A stretch of 64,000 bases of DNA, taken from contig NZ_JBHRUG010000017.1 of assembly GCF_042646605.1 (NCBI RefSeq), positions 124,001-188,000 of the forward strand, in the 5' to 3' direction. Positions 45,176 to 57,415 of the stretch are shown piece by piece; position 1 is the stretch's first letter, and each line of letters opens with the position of its first letter. The position numbers and the translations under genes were made by a program. The notes beneath the pieces are model-generated. The model did not search any database, was not told the DNA's origin, and saw only the letters and a program-made list of their open reading frames with translations. Origin of the DNA: Litchfieldella rifensis (GTDB taxonomy: Bacteria; Pseudomonadota; Gammaproteobacteria; Pseudomonadales; Halomonadaceae).

Positions 45176-45756
45176 CGGCTGTCCTCCTGACGGGTGCCCT
45201 CGGTGGCGGCATTTTCCAGTTCGGCTCGCTGGGCCGGGGTCAGGTCATCAACGGAGGCATGTTGCGAAAGCTGCAGTGCCTGAATATAGGCGGCGATCGC
45301 CCAGCGGTCCTTGACCGGCACACGGTCGCGATAGGAATACATCACGCCGTAGCCATCGGTAATGACATCGACGAAGTAACGTAGCGGGGCGCGGCGCAGC
45401 CGCTCGCTGTGCAGGGTCGGTGGCGGCGGGAAGCCCCGCTGCACGACCATGCCGTTACCGTGCCCGGTGCGGTCGTGGCATGGCGAGCAGAAGATATCGA
45501 AACGCTGCTGGCCGCGGTCGAGCAGCGCCGCATCGAGCGCCATGGGCAAGGTGTCGGCCAGGGGGTCGAGATTCTCATCGCGGGCGACGGTGCCGGGAAC
45601 CGGCTCGCGGGCGGATCGGTTACTGGGCCAGCCGGGCGCGACCTCGAAGGTCTCGTACTTGGGTTGGCGCTCCATGGCCGGCTGGTCGCAGCCGACAAGC
45701 AGCAAGCCCGCCAATGCCGCCAGTGTGGCGAGCCGATCGCCATAACGGCGCCTCAT
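45172..45756 (-). CDS. actE: Alternative complex III mono-haem cytochrome ActE
   Basis: 194-residue lipoprotein cytochrome c. The lipobox is LLLVGC (cleavage before Cys), and there is one haem site, CSPCH, with a later YGVMYSYRDRV containing the likely distal methionine. The length and one-haem design fit ActE, the electron-exit cytochrome of ACIII. It overlaps actD and actF by 4 bases each. Confidence 0.9.
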   Translation of the reverse strand: MRRRYGDRLATLAALAGLLLVGCDQPAMERQPKYETFEVAPGWPSNRSAREPVPGTVARDENLDPLADTLPMALDAALLDRGQQRFDIFCSPCHDRTGHGNGMVVQRGFPPPPTLHSERLRRAPLRYFVDVITDGYGVMYSYRDRVPVKDRWAIAAYIQALQLSQHASVDDLTPAQRAELENAATEGTRQEDSR

Positions 45757-46299
45757 GGCGGCACCTCCTGTACCTCGTTGGCGCCCAGCGTCGTCAAGCG
45801 TGAACGCAGCGTCTCGGTATCGTCACGGGAAAGCGCCTCCACGTTCACCAGCAGGAAGTAGGCGTCGCCGGAAGCGCGTTCGAACATGTCGGCATTGAAG
45901 GCCGGGTGATAGGGGCGGGGCAGGCGATTGCCGAACAGCATGCCCAGGACGGCGGTCAACGCCGCGGCAAGGATCGCTAGCACGAAGGCGATCAGCGCGA
46001 AGGGTGGCCAACCATGCAGGGGCTTGCCGCCGACCACGAACGGGTAGTCGATCGCTGAGCTATACCACATCATCCCATAGCCTGCCGTGGCGGCGAGCAG
46101 TGCCGCCGCCAGTGAGCCTACCGTCAGCCAGCGCGAACGAAAGCCGAGTGCCTGGCTCAGTTCCTCGATGGGGTAGGGACTGAAGGCTTCGAGTTCCGCA
46201 TGGCCTTCGTCACGCAGCGCCCGTATTGCGGCGACCAGTGTCTCGGCGTCATCGAAACGTCCCAGCAGGCCGTAGTGCGCGCCGCCTTGAGTGGCAGTC

Positions 46300-46307
<8 letters not shown>
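45753..46307 (-). CDS. actD: Alternative complex III subunit ActD
   Basis: 184 residues from ATG 46307 (MSETATQGG); the longer frame from 46343 runs into actC. A soluble N-terminal part (GLLGRFDDAETLVAAIRALRD, then FSPYPIEEL) is followed by two membrane segments (SLAAALLAATAGYGMMWY and FALIAFVLAILAAALTAVLG). This DUF3341-like architecture is typical of ActD. It overlaps actC by 8 bases. Confidence 0.9.
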
Positions 46308-47690
<1,383 letters not shown>

Positions 47691-47694
<4 letters not shown>

Positions 47695-50600
47695 GACGGC
47701 TCCTCGCGAAAGAATACGCGGTTGTTCTCGCGACTGTCGCTGGCGTTGCCACTGGCTTCTGCCTGGTCGAGCGACTCGGGGGCGTTACGCTTGGGCGTGT
47801 AAGTGCCGACTTCGCTCGTGCTGCCCGAGCTGGTGGCGCTGGAGTTCTTCACCCTGGGGTTGGGGGCGCGTACGGCGGCCAGATAGGTCGTGCGTGGTCG
47901 AACATTGAGGTGAGCGAGCATGCCGTAGTCGAGTGGATGCGCCTTGAGCCGGCTGACCTCGCTGGCGGAGTCGTTGAGATCGCCGAACACGATGGCCTGG
48001 GTCGGGCAGGCTTGCTGACACGCTGTCTGTAACTCGCCATCGGCCAGCTCTCGCTCCTCGGTCTCGGCATCCCGCTGTTTGCGGTTGATGCGTTGCACGC
48101 AGTACGTGCACTTTTCCATCACTCCTCGCGAGCGGACCGTGACATCGGGGTTATGGGCGGCCGCAGGAACCTGGTAGGTTGCCGTTTCGCCGGTGTAGTG
48201 GAACCAATTGAAGCGTCGCACCTTGTAAGGGCAGTTCTGCGAGCAATAGCGGGTGCCGATGCAGCGGTTGTAGATCATCTCGTTGAGCCCATCGGCCGAA
48301 TGCTGCGTGGCGCCGACAGGGCAGACGTATTCGCACGGGGCGTTCTCGCAGTGCATGCAGGTGACTGGCTGGAAGACCATCTCCGGCCCATCGAGTGGCC
48401 CCTGAAAGTAGCGATCGATGCGAATCCAGTGCATCTCCCGGCCCTTCTTCACTTCGTCGGCACCGACCACCGGGATGTTGTTTTCGGCCTGGCAGGCGGT
48501 GACGCATGCATTGCAGCCGATGCAGGCCGACAGATCGATACTCATGCCCCAGGCGTGTCGAGACTTGCGCTCGGCGGGCCAGGGCTCGGGATACAGCGAG
48601 CCGTGCGGCTCTTCGCGCTGGGCGAAATGCGGGTCGCTGCGGTAGGTGTCCAGGGTGGCGACCCGGATCAGGTCACGACCCTCGATGGCATGGTGGTTCT
48701 GTGTCGTGGCCAGCCGGCGATGGGCGTCGGTCTTCTCCAGAATGACGGAGACCGCCCAGGGCGAGTCGCTCGGCTGGAGGGCATGGGCATTGGCACCCAC
48801 CCCGTCGGCGATACTGCCGGCGTGATGACGGCCTCCGCCCAGGGTCAGGGTGACGGCATCCGCCGGCATGCCGGGAAGTACATAGACGGGAACCTCGAGA
48901 GAATGCTCGCGCATGTTCACCCGGACCATGTCGCCGGTTGCCAGATTGCGGCGCTCCGCCAGTACGGGAGCGATCAGCAGGGCGCTGTCCCAGGTCAGTT
49001 TGGTCAGCGGCCTGGGCAATTCCTGCAACCAGGCGTTGTTGGCATAGCGGCCATCCCATAGCGAGGGGTCGGGGCGCAGCTGTAACATGAGACCGCCGGT
49101 ATGCGTGGTCGGCGCCGGTAGTCGTTCGTGCCAACCATCGACGAGTTTCGCCAAGTACGGTGTGAAGGCACTGTTGCTGACCAGGCCGTCGCGCAGGCTG
49201 GTGCGCCAGAAAGTCTCGAAGTCGCGGTTCCAGTGGCGGGCTTGCCAGTCGTTGATCAGCAGGTCGCGGGCGTCGTGATCGATAGCATCCTGAAGGGCGG
49301 CCAGAAACTGCAGGGCGGTCTTGCCGTCGTGCATGGGGAGAATCAACGGTTGCAGAAGGCTAAGAGTGCCATCGAAGGCGCGGGCATCACCCCAGGTCTC
49401 CAGTGGGTGAGTCGCCGGGACATGCCAATGGCAGAGGCGTGCCGTCTCGTTGAAGGTATCGCCCCAGTGGCAGCGCCAGGCGACTTTCTGCAACGCTTGT
49501 GCGAACTTGAGATCGACCGGGGCGCTGTAGACCGGGTTGGTGTCGAGCATCACCAGGCTTTGTATCTCATCGGCATGCATCGCCTCGCTCAGGGCATCGA
49601 GTGGCCGGGCGCCATGGCTTGCCTCCACGGGATCGATGATCTCCAAGGTGGTGCCGAAGGCGCCCAGCTGCGCATTGATGGCGTGGGCCAGGGCATGCAC
49701 TTCGGGCGGTTGCTGATCGCCGGGTATGACCAGCGCGGCCGGTGCCAGGTGGCGCAGATCCGCGACCAGTGCCGCGAGCCAGTCGTCGGGGATGACTGGC
49801 ATTTCAGGTGGCGGCACGTCGAGCGCGAAGGCGTTGGCCAACTGGCGAGCCGCATCGATGATACGCGTATGACGCAGGAGCAGACGGTGTTCCGCCATGC
49901 TGCCGGTGATGCTGGGGGTCGACTCGAGCATGTACAGCCGCAGGAGTTCATCGTTGTCCCTGGGCCGGCGATATTGCGAGAAATCCCGTGCGTAGCGCAG
50001 GAATCCCGGTTGTTCCTGCAGGAAGTTGGCGTCCAGCGATACGACGACGCGTGCCTGGTCGAAACGGTAGATCGGTTCCCGTGGGGCACCGAACAGCCAG
50101 CGGCTGGCCGTGTAGACGGCGCTGCGGTCGACCGGTGTGTGGCGGTACCAGCGTGCTTCTGGCCAGCGTGTCAGCAGGTTGCGCAGACGCTCGGCTTGGC
50201 TGGGTGAGGTAATGGGGCCGGTGAGAAACGCCAACCCCGCGCCGCGGCTTGCATCCCACCGGCCTCGCTGTTCCCGAAGGGCGGCCAGGAATTGGTTGTA
50301 TCCCGTGATATGGCCACGCTCCATGACCGATGACGCGCGGTCGGGGTCGTATAATGACAGCACCGACGCTTGAGAAAAGATATCGCAGGCGCCTCGTGTG
50401 GCCGGATGATCGGGATTGCCTTCGAGCTTGACTGGGCGTCCCTCACGGCTCTGAGCAAGCACGCCATGCGCATAGCCATCGATCGGGTGGGTCGTGGCGT
50501 AATAGCGTGGCTGACCGGGGACGAGTCCTTCGGGCATATCGACGTAGGGCACCAGCCGCTCGGGAGGCTGGCTGTCACAGGCGGTCAGGCCGCCCAGCGC

Positions 50601-50807
50601 GAGACTGGCGGCCATCAGCTTGAGGACTCGACGACGATCGATGGGCGCCGCCCAGACGCTATCGTGTCCGGGAAATTCGTCTGCCAGCAGCCGCGTGAAT
50701 GCCTCGTCACCGGCCAGTTCTTCGAGGCTGCGCCAATAGGCGGGGCCGCTCTGTCCGGCGAGCTGTCCACGCAAACGTTGCCACTGTTCGCGGTTCAGCG
50801 ATGACAT
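47691..50807 (-). CDS. actB: Alternative complex III iron-sulfur subunit ActB (molybdopterin-fold fusion)
   Basis: 1038 residues from ATG 50807 (MSSLNREQW), overlapping actA by 13 bases. A Tat-like RRRVLKLMAASLALGGLTAC lies near residue 60. The first two thirds resemble the molybdopterin oxidoreductase fold but serve structurally in ACIII. The C-terminal third carries the ferredoxin-like domain with four cysteine clusters (CIGCNACVTAC, CMHCENAPCEYVC, CIGTRYCSQNC, CTYC with a later CQQACP), binding several iron-sulfur clusters. The fused arrangement is typical of ActB. Confidence 0.95.
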
Positions 50808-51445
50808 GTGGAACACTCCATCAGGCGATCGGGGTGGATGCCGTAATGGGAAATCCACTCATGGCCGGGGGTGTCCTCCTCGGCGGAATATCCCATGGTG
50901 GTGATCTCATTCTCGGGGCGCAGGTGGGGGCCTGGATCCCGATGGCATTCCAGACACCACTCCATGGTCAGGGGCTTGCGCTGAACGGTCATGCGCATTT
51001 CGTCGACCCGGCCATGGCATGACTCGCAACCCACGCCGTTGTTGACGTGGGCGCGGTGGCTGAAATAGGTGAAGTCGGGCAGGTTATGCACGCGGTTCCA
51101 GGCGAGGGGCTCTTGACGAGCCAGGCTGTCGCGCACCGGGGCGAGCATCTCGGCATTGGTCCACTCCTGGGAGTGGCAGGTCATGCAGGTGCGGGTAGGC
51201 GGAATGCCGGCGAAGTCGGATGTCTCGACGCCAGTGTGGCAATACTGGCAGTCTAGGCCCAGGCCACCGGCATGCGTGTGATGGCTGAAGGGCACGGGTT
51301 GTTCAGGAGCGTAACCGGCGTCCGTCTGATAGGGAGAGCGGTAAACGACATAGGCGAAAACGGAAATCGCCACGAGCAATGCCAGGATCCCCACCAAGAT
51401 GACGAAGGCCAGCGCGTTCGCTCGGGGGCGAAACAAAGGCGCCAT
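50795..51445 (-). CDS. actA: Alternative complex III penta-haem cytochrome ActA
   Basis: 216-residue cytochrome with one N-terminal membrane anchor (FVILVGILALLVAISVFAYV) and five CxxCH sites: CQYCH, CMTCH, CESCH, CLECH and CSTCH, the five-haem count of ActA. The ATG at 51445 follows GGGAATCAGG. It is the first gene of the 12-gene ACIII/caa3 operon; the 234-base upstream gap to ligB should hold the promoter, but I see no convincing box. Confidence 0.95.
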   Translation of the reverse strand: MAPLFRPRANALAFVILVGILALLVAISVFAYVVYRSPYQTDAGYAPEQPVPFSHHTHAGGLGLDCQYCHTGVETSDFAGIPPTRTCMTCHSQEWTNAEMLAPVRDSLARQEPLAWNRVHNLPDFTYFSHRAHVNNGVGCESCHGRVDEMRMTVQRKPLTMEWCLECHRDPGPHLRPENEITTMGYSAEEDTPGHEWISHYGIHPDRLMECSTCHR

Positions 51446-51679
51446 CCTGATTCCCTTTGGGTGTGTTTTCCTGTTCCTATCGCAACGGCGTCTAAACGCG
51501 GCGTGTTCCTCACTATAGGAAAGATGGCTCCGATTCTGCTAAAGAACGATCAGGAATAAGTTTAATTCATAAAGAGATAAGTAGGTGTCCCCTACCGTCG
51601 CAAGGTGAGGCATGCCTACCATCGCCCGATGATGCCGAGAAAGCGTCCAGCTCATCGTCGGGTAAGGTGTGTTCTTGCC

Positions 51680-53398
51680 TTATGGAAGTGGGCCTTGCGC
51701 CTTCGCTATCAGCGCCTCGATTTCTGGATGGGTGAAGAAGGCCACGAGCCGGTCGGCGGTCGTGGCGCCGATTCCGGGGTAGCGCTGCCAGTCATGTCGC
51801 TCCCGCGCCTGTAGCGCCGCAAGGTTGATGCGCCCGTCGGGATCGTGCAAGACGGACTCGGCGACCGGTGGCATACCCAACGCTGCCAGCCAACTGCCGA
51901 GTGGCTGTTCGTGAGTGGCTTGAAAGCTGTCATGCCAGTTTGCCGCGCGTGTCTCGCCGACTTCCGGCAGGACTTCGAGCTGCGCCGGGGTGAGCGTCTG
52001 CCAGTCGAGGAGTTCCTCGACCAGTCCAGCGTCGATCAGGCGCTGCCAGGTGCCTTCGCCGATACCGGGCATGTCCAGACCATGGTGACTGGACAACCAG
52101 GTCAAGCGGGCGAGGAACTGCTCTTCACAGTCGCCGCTGAGACGCAGGCAACTCAAGGGGTGGTAGCGTTCGGGGTCAGGCACGCTCAGGGCCGGCCGGG
52201 GGGCGGTGCGAGTCAGCACCTCGTCGAGTTGGGGAATCGTCAGGCCCGCCAGGCGAATCATCACTTGGTCGCCGGGACGCACCTCCCAGTCGCGCCATTG
52301 CGCGAGCGATCCGAGGCTGACGTGGCGGATGGTACGGTCATCGAGTTGGGTGGGATAAAGCTGCAACACCGGGGTGATGTTGCCGGTGCGCCCGATACGA
52401 AAGTCAACGTCTCGCACCACGGCTAGGCTGCGCCGCGCCGGATGCTTCCAGGCCACCGCCCACTCGGGTGGCCGGGGCCGCCAGTCGGCGGCGTCGGGGC
52501 GTGTATTCTGGCGAATCACCACGCCATCGGTGGCGAAGGGCAACTCGCTGCGATACCACCGTTGGCGCCAATGCCCAACCTCGTCCACGTCGACCACCGG
52601 CTGGCTGTAATAGGCGCTGTCGGCAAAGCCCCAGGCCCCGAGCATGGCCAGCCGTTCCTGCATGGGGTCCGGACCATTCGGCCAGTCCCACACGAACAGG
52701 CCGATCTGGCTTGCGCCATCAATATCCAACTCGTGGCGCGACATCAGACCGACGATTGCGCTGCGCGCACCATCGCTGCCAAGCTCGGCCTGGATGTGCG
52801 CGCGGCGTCGATGATAGAGCTCGCCTTGCAGGATGACGCGCGCGGGAGCGCTGGCGGGCAATTGTCGGGGGATGGCGGCAATGCGCTGGGCATGGGGGAG
52901 CCAATCCTGGCCGCTGAGGCCGTCGCCACGGCTGATGGCAGCCGTGAGGCGCCGCTCCGTGTAGACCAGCGTCACCGCGACGCCATCGACCTTGGGCTGC
53001 ACCCACAGCGCGTCGTGGCGACGACGATGCATCCAGGTGGCCAGTGCTTGATGACCGTCGAGCTTGGCCAGCCCGGTCTGTGCGATGGGGTGTGAAACCC
53101 GACCGCTGTCGTCCATGGGGACGGTGGGGGCTGCCGGCGAATCGAAGCAGGCTTGCCAGGTGGTCAGCGTCCGGCGTGCTTGATCGTAGACACTGTCTTC
53201 CACCAGGCGCTCGCCGCGCCGGTAATAGGCATCGTCCCACCGCGCGATTCGTGTTTGTAGCGCATCGAGTGTCTGGTGGGCCTGTGCCGATGTCCACTTC
53301 GGGCACTCACTCGACTGCGCGGCTAATGGGGCCAGGCTGCCGAGCAGCAGCAACAGCAATGCAAGGGGATGACAATCCTGGAGTGGGGCGCGACGCAT
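51680..53398 (-). CDS. ligB: NAD-dependent DNA ligase LigB
   Basis: 572-residue ligase of the LigB type found in enterobacteria and pseudomonads; it has an N-terminal hydrophobic signal-like segment (LALLLLLLGSLAPLAAQ), as in E. coli LigB. The adenylation lysine is in WVQPKVDGVAVTLVY. An OB fold and a helix-hairpin-helix region (MPGIGEGTWQRLIDAG, LEVLPEVGETRAANW) follow. The BRCT and zinc-finger domains of LigA are absent. The secreted-looking N-terminus is a long-standing puzzle of the family. Confidence 0.93.
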   Translation of the reverse strand: MRRAPLQDCHPLALLLLLLGSLAPLAAQSSECPKWTSAQAHQTLDALQTRIARWDDAYYRRGERLVEDSVYDQARRTLTTWQACFDSPAAPTVPMDDSGRVSHPIAQTGLAKLDGHQALATWMHRRRHDALWVQPKVDGVAVTLVYTERRLTAAISRGDGLSGQDWLPHAQRIAAIPRQLPASAPARVILQGELYHRRRAHIQAELGSDGARSAIVGLMSRHELDIDGASQIGLFVWDWPNGPDPMQERLAMLGAWGFADSAYYSQPVVDVDEVGHWRQRWYRSELPFATDGVVIRQNTRPDAADWRPRPPEWAVAWKHPARRSLAVVRDVDFRIGRTGNITPVLQLYPTQLDDRTIRHVSLGSLAQWRDWEVRPGDQVMIRLAGLTIPQLDEVLTRTAPRPALSVPDPERYHPLSCLRLSGDCEEQFLARLTWLSSHHGLDMPGIGEGTWQRLIDAGLVEELLDWQTLTPAQLEVLPEVGETRAANWHDSFQATHEQPLGSWLAALGMPPVAESVLHDPDGRINLAALQARERHDWQRYPGIGATTADRLVAFFTHPEIEALIAKAQGPLP

Positions 53399-53593
53399 GG
53401 TGCCTCCCTGGCGGTGGTGAATGCCTCGTTCCCTGAGGCTCGCGATGATGTGATATCCAGCATAGGACAGGATTCATGGGTTGGCCGCCGTCAGCAAGCG
53501 CAGCAAGTGCTGAATGGGGCGCTCTTCAGGGTTGCCATGCCCCCGCGTATCGTGCCGGCCAAACGTGACGCCATGGGTATCCACCATCAACGG

Positions 53594-53620
53594 CAACGCC
53601 CCGCAAAATGCGGGGCGTTG
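53594..53620 (-). terminator. Possible hairpin terminator after prc
   Basis: A strong perfect stem of CAACGCCCCGCA and TGCGGGGCGTTG with a 3-base AAA loop lies 25 bases 3' of the prc stop on the minus strand. No T-run follows, so intrinsic termination is uncertain. Confidence 0.5.
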
Positions 53621-53644
53621 AACCGACAGATCGGGTGACGAGCG

Positions 53645-55702
53645 TCAGCTGCGACGACTCACTTGTGCATAATCGAGAAGGATCTCGGCACTTTCGATGA
53701 CTTGGGCTCGTTCCGCTGGCTCGTTTTCTTCGGGTTCCTCGCTTTCCTCTCCGTCGTCGTCACGAGCGTCGGCCCAGTCTTCCAGAGGTTCCAGTCCCAG
53801 TGCACGCCGTCGTTGGTTCTCCAGCGATAGCTGTTCGGCTTCCTGGGCCTCCATCTCGCGCTTGCGTTGTTCCCGGTTCAGGCTGATGGTGGTGTGCTGC
53901 TCCCGCAGTTGGCGTGCGAGCTCTGCCTGACGCTCCAGGTAGACGAAGTTGGGATGATCGGTGATACGCTCTCGGTGTTGCGCGGTGAGCGACTCGATAT
54001 AGCGCCAAGGTTCTCCGTAGTGACGATACTGGACGGCGCGCACGGTGTCCCAAGGCAGGGCATTGTCCAGGCTGCTCTCGCCGATCATCTCGGGATCTAT
54101 CAGGGAGGGGAAGACGATGTCGGGTTCGACGCCGCGGTGCTGGGTGCTTTCCCCGGAAATACGATAGAACTTGGCGCGGGTCAGCTTGATCTGGCCATGG
54201 CTCAGGTCATTGAGCGTCTGTACGGTACCCTTGCCGAAGGTCTGGTTGCCGACGACCAGGCCGCGTCCATAGTCCTGAATGGCACCGGCGAAGATCTCCG
54301 AGGCCGATGCCGACAGGCGGTTGATCAGCACACCGAGAGGACCATCATAGAGCGTACCACTCTCGGTATCGCCATACAGGCTGATGCGGCCGCGGGCATC
54401 GCGCACTTGCACGGTGGGGCCGCGATCGATGAACAGCCCAATCAAGGAGTTGGCTTCCTGGAGGGCACCGCCGCCATTGTTGCGCAGGTCCAGGACGATG
54501 CCTTCGATGTCTTCTCGCTTGAGCTTCTCGATCTCTCGGGCCACATCACGCGTGGTGCTGCGATACTCTTCCTCGCCGGCCTGCCAGGCGTCGAAATCAA
54601 CATAAAAGGTTGGAATCTTGATGACGCCGATGCGATGCGTGCCGTCTTCTCGTTCGATCTCGATGACTTCGCTACTGGCGGCCTGATCTTCCAGGTTGAC
54701 GGTGTCTCGGGTGATTTCGACGATGCGAGAGCGGGTCATGTCGATGGCCTGGGCGGGGACCACTTCCAGACGTACCACCGACCCCTTGGGACCACGAATC
54801 AGGTCGACTACCTCGTCGAGGCGCATACCGACCACGTTGACCATTCCACCGTCTTCTTGTCCCACGGCGATGATGCGGTCGGCAGGCTCGAGAACCCCGG
54901 CCTTGTCGGCGGGGCCACCGGGAACCAGGCTGGAAACCTTGACGTATTCCCCTTCGGTCTGCAACAGGGCGCCGATGCCTTCCAGCGACAGACGCATCTG
55001 GATGTCGAAGGATTCGCCCTGACGTGGCGACAGGTATTCGGTATGCGGGTCGATCGTGCCGGTGACCGCTGCCATGAACAGCCCGAAAACATCCTCACCA
55101 TTGGCCTGACGTACCCGGGAGAGTTGTCCCTCGTAACGCTGGCGCAGGTTGTCCCTGACCTCGCTATCGTCCTGGCCGCTGATCGACATGGTCAGGGCGG
55201 CATTCTTCAACCGCTTGTCCCATAACTCATCCAGCTCGCTCTCGTTATTGGCCCAGGGAGCACCTTCGCGATCGACCTCGATGCGTTCGTCGGTATCGAA
55301 ACGATAGTCCAGACCATTATTGACCTTGTCGAGAATCCACTCGAGACGCGACTCGAGACGCTCGTGGTAGCGTTGATAAAGCGCGAAGACACGCTCCAGT
55401 TCGCCATTGTCGAGGGCGTCGTCCAGGGTGGTTTCCAGATCGCGGAAACTGTCCACGTCTCGGCGCAGGAGATAGGCCCGCTGGGAATCCATTACCTCCA
55501 GATAGCGTTCGAAAGCCCTGCGTGACCAGTCGTCGTCGAGACTGACATCCGAATAATGTCCATAGCGCAGGGATTCGGCGACCTCGACTGCAGCCTGACG
55601 GTGAGCGTCAGAAGGTTGCGGTTGGGCAAGGGCCACGACGCTGATGGATGCGATTAACGCGATGGCACTCACACGCCGGATGACGGCAATCAGGCTCATC
55701 AA
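53645..55702 (-). CDS. prc: Periplasmic tail-specific protease Prc
   Basis: 685-residue S41 carboxy-terminal processing protease with a signal peptide (ALIASISVVALAQ). The N-terminal helical domain is followed by a PDZ domain (SLEGIGALLQTEGEYVKVSS, PADKAGVLEPADRI). The catalytic serine is in RLSASASEIFAGAIQDYG and the catalytic lysine in VGNQTFGKGTVQ. A charged C-terminal region ends DYAQVSRRS. It degrades tagged or misfolded periplasmic proteins and processes some lipoproteins. The acidic C-terminal tail (EESEEPEENEPAERA) fits a halophile. Confidence 0.96.
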   Translation of the reverse strand: MMSLIAVIRRVSAIALIASISVVALAQPQPSDAHRQAAVEVAESLRYGHYSDVSLDDDWSRRAFERYLEVMDSQRAYLLRRDVDSFRDLETTLDDALDNGELERVFALYQRYHERLESRLEWILDKVNNGLDYRFDTDERIEVDREGAPWANNESELDELWDKRLKNAALTMSISGQDDSEVRDNLRQRYEGQLSRVRQANGEDVFGLFMAAVTGTIDPHTEYLSPRQGESFDIQMRLSLEGIGALLQTEGEYVKVSSLVPGGPADKAGVLEPADRIIAVGQEDGGMVNVVGMRLDEVVDLIRGPKGSVVRLEVVPAQAIDMTRSRIVEITRDTVNLEDQAASSEVIEIEREDGTHRIGVIKIPTFYVDFDAWQAGEEEYRSTTRDVAREIEKLKREDIEGIVLDLRNNGGGALQEANSLIGLFIDRGPTVQVRDARGRISLYGDTESGTLYDGPLGVLINRLSASASEIFAGAIQDYGRGLVVGNQTFGKGTVQTLNDLSHGQIKLTRAKFYRISGESTQHRGVEPDIVFPSLIDPEMIGESSLDNALPWDTVRAVQYRHYGEPWRYIESLTAQHRERITDHPNFVYLERQAELARQLREQHTTISLNREQRKREMEAQEAEQLSLENQRRRALGLEPLEDWADARDDDGEESEEPEENEPAERAQVIESAEILLDYAQVSRRS

Positions 55703-55827
55703 TGAAGCACTCCCGGTTTCATGTACACTTCTTCCCTAGACTATCGGTCGGCGAGTGAGTTGCGCCTGCCGAGCTGGCATTGTAGCAGCCTGTGTCGCCT
55801 GACACAGACCCTTTGATGAGGAACGTC

Positions 55828-57126
55828 ATGCCCCACGACCCGACTTTGGAACGATTGCTGACCTTTTTGCACTGCTCTCCCACGCCTTGGCATGCCGTGG
55901 CCAACATGTGCAAACGGCTTGAGCAGGCGGGATATCGGCGCCTGGACGAGACACAGCCCTGGCAACTCTCGCCGGGACAGCGAGTTTACGTGACCCGCAA
56001 TGACTCGTCGCTGGTGGCGCTGCAATTACCCACCGACCGGCTCCACGCCCTGCGCATGCTGGGTGCGCACAGCGACAGCCCCGGATTGCGCCTCAAGCCC
56101 AATGCCGCTCAGGTAAGCGGTGGTTGGTTGCAGCTCGGGGTGGAAGTCTATGGCGGTGCCTTGTTGGCTCCCTGGTTCGATCGCGATCTGGGCCTGGCGG
56201 GGCGGGTTCATCTGCGGCGTGAGGATGGGCGCCTGCAGGGGGTGTTGCTCAATGTCGAGCGCCCGGTAGCCTTCGTGCCGAGCCTTGCCATTCACCTCGA
56301 TCGCGAAGCCAACAACGGACGAGCCATCAATCCGCAGACACAGATGGCGCCGGTGTTGTTGCAGGGAGGCGACCCGGGCGACCTGGAGCGACTCCTGAAG
56401 CGATGGCTTTATGAACAGCACAATATCGAGAACGCCGCCATCCTGGATTTCGAGCTGGCTCTTTACGATACTCAGCCGCCGGCGCGGGTCGGCGTCGAGG
56501 GCGAATTGATCGCCAGCGCGCGACTGGATAACTTGCTATCGTGTTTTATCGGCCTTGAGGCACTGCTCGCCAGTGATGGGCGCCAAGCCGCAGTGCTGGT
56601 GGCCAACGACCATGAGGAGGTCGGCAGTGCTAGTGCCTGTGGTGCTCAAGGGCCTTTTCTCGGTGATGTGCTCAGACGCGTCAATGCGCAACTCGGCGAG
56701 ACGGGCGAAGAAGGCTTCATTCGCCTGATCCAGTCGTCACGGCTGATCTCTTGCGACAACGCGCATGCCCTCCACCCGAACTTCATCGACAAGCACGATG
56801 CCGGCCATGGCCCGGCGATCAACGGGGGCCCGGTAATCAAGGTCAATGCCAACCAGCGTTATGCCACCAATAGCGCCACTTCGGCGTTGTTCCGTGACCT
56901 GTGCCACGAGGTGGGGGTGCCGGTGCAGACCTTCGTCACCCGTGCCGACATGGGATGCGGCAGTACCATCGGGCCGATCACCGCCACTGAACTCGGGGTG
57001 CCGACGCTGGACGTGGGAGTTGCCCAATGGGGGATGCACTCGATTCGCGAGACCGTCGGCAGTCGTGATATTGCGTATCTGACGCGAGCGCTGACAGCCT
57101 TCCTCAACCGGGCGGAATTGCTCTAA
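55828..57126 (+). CDS. apeB: M18-family aminopeptidase (ApeB-like)
   Basis: 432 residues. I choose ATG 55828 (MPHDPTLERLL) because GAGGAA lies just upstream; starts at 55816 and 55792 are weaker. This is a dinuclear zinc aspartyl aminopeptidase: SPTPWHAVANM at the N-terminus, the metal ligands in MLGAHSDSPGLRLKP, VANDHEEVGSASACGAQGP with the catalytic Glu, and the closing GMHSIRETVG. Length is normal. It stands alone and is divergent from prc. Confidence 0.95.
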   Translation: MPHDPTLERLLTFLHCSPTPWHAVANMCKRLEQAGYRRLDETQPWQLSPGQRVYVTRNDSSLVALQLPTDRLHALRMLGAHSDSPGLRLKPNAAQVSGGWLQLGVEVYGGALLAPWFDRDLGLAGRVHLRREDGRLQGVLLNVERPVAFVPSLAIHLDREANNGRAINPQTQMAPVLLQGGDPGDLERLLKRWLYEQHNIENAAILDFELALYDTQPPARVGVEGELIASARLDNLLSCFIGLEALLASDGRQAAVLVANDHEEVGSASACGAQGPFLGDVLRRVNAQLGETGEEGFIRLIQSSRLISCDNAHALHPNFIDKHDAGHGPAINGGPVIKVNANQRYATNSATSALFRDLCHEVGVPVQTFVTRADMGCGSTIGPITATELGVPTLDVGVAQWGMHSIRETVGSRDIAYLTRALTAFLNRAELL

Positions 57127-57236
57127 CGTTACGCGTGGCGGGCTACGAGCCTCGAGCAATGTGTTGCATGTTGCCTCTTGGGTGGCGAACCCTACGGCCC
57201 GCAGCTCGCAGCCCGCAGCCCGCCGCCAAAACACAA

Positions 57237-57262
57237 AACCCCGCAGGTAGGCCTGCGGGGTT
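57237..57262 (-). terminator. Rho-independent terminator of the minus-strand tRNA-Met
   Basis: The stem AACCCCGCAGG pairs with CCTGCGGGGTT around a 4-base loop. On the minus strand it is followed by TTTTGTGTTTTGG and lies 11 bases past the tRNA 3' end. Confidence 0.8.
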
Positions 57263-57272
57263 CGGCAATCTC

Positions 57273-57349
57273 TGGTGGCTACGCCCTGACTCGAACAGGG
57301 GACCCCATCATTATGAGTGATGTGCTCTAACCAACTGAGCTACGTAGCC
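57273..57349 (-). tRNA. tRNA-Met (CAT), second identical copy
   Basis: All 77 bases match the plus-strand tRNA at 4181-4257, including the CAT anticodon and the encoded CCA. It lies between apeB and ychF and has its own terminator. Confidence 0.93.
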
Positions 57350-57415
57350 GTCCAACGGGGGCGAATCTTACCCATAAGGGCATGAAAGGTCAACTCAATT
57401 TCGTCCTGGAGGCGC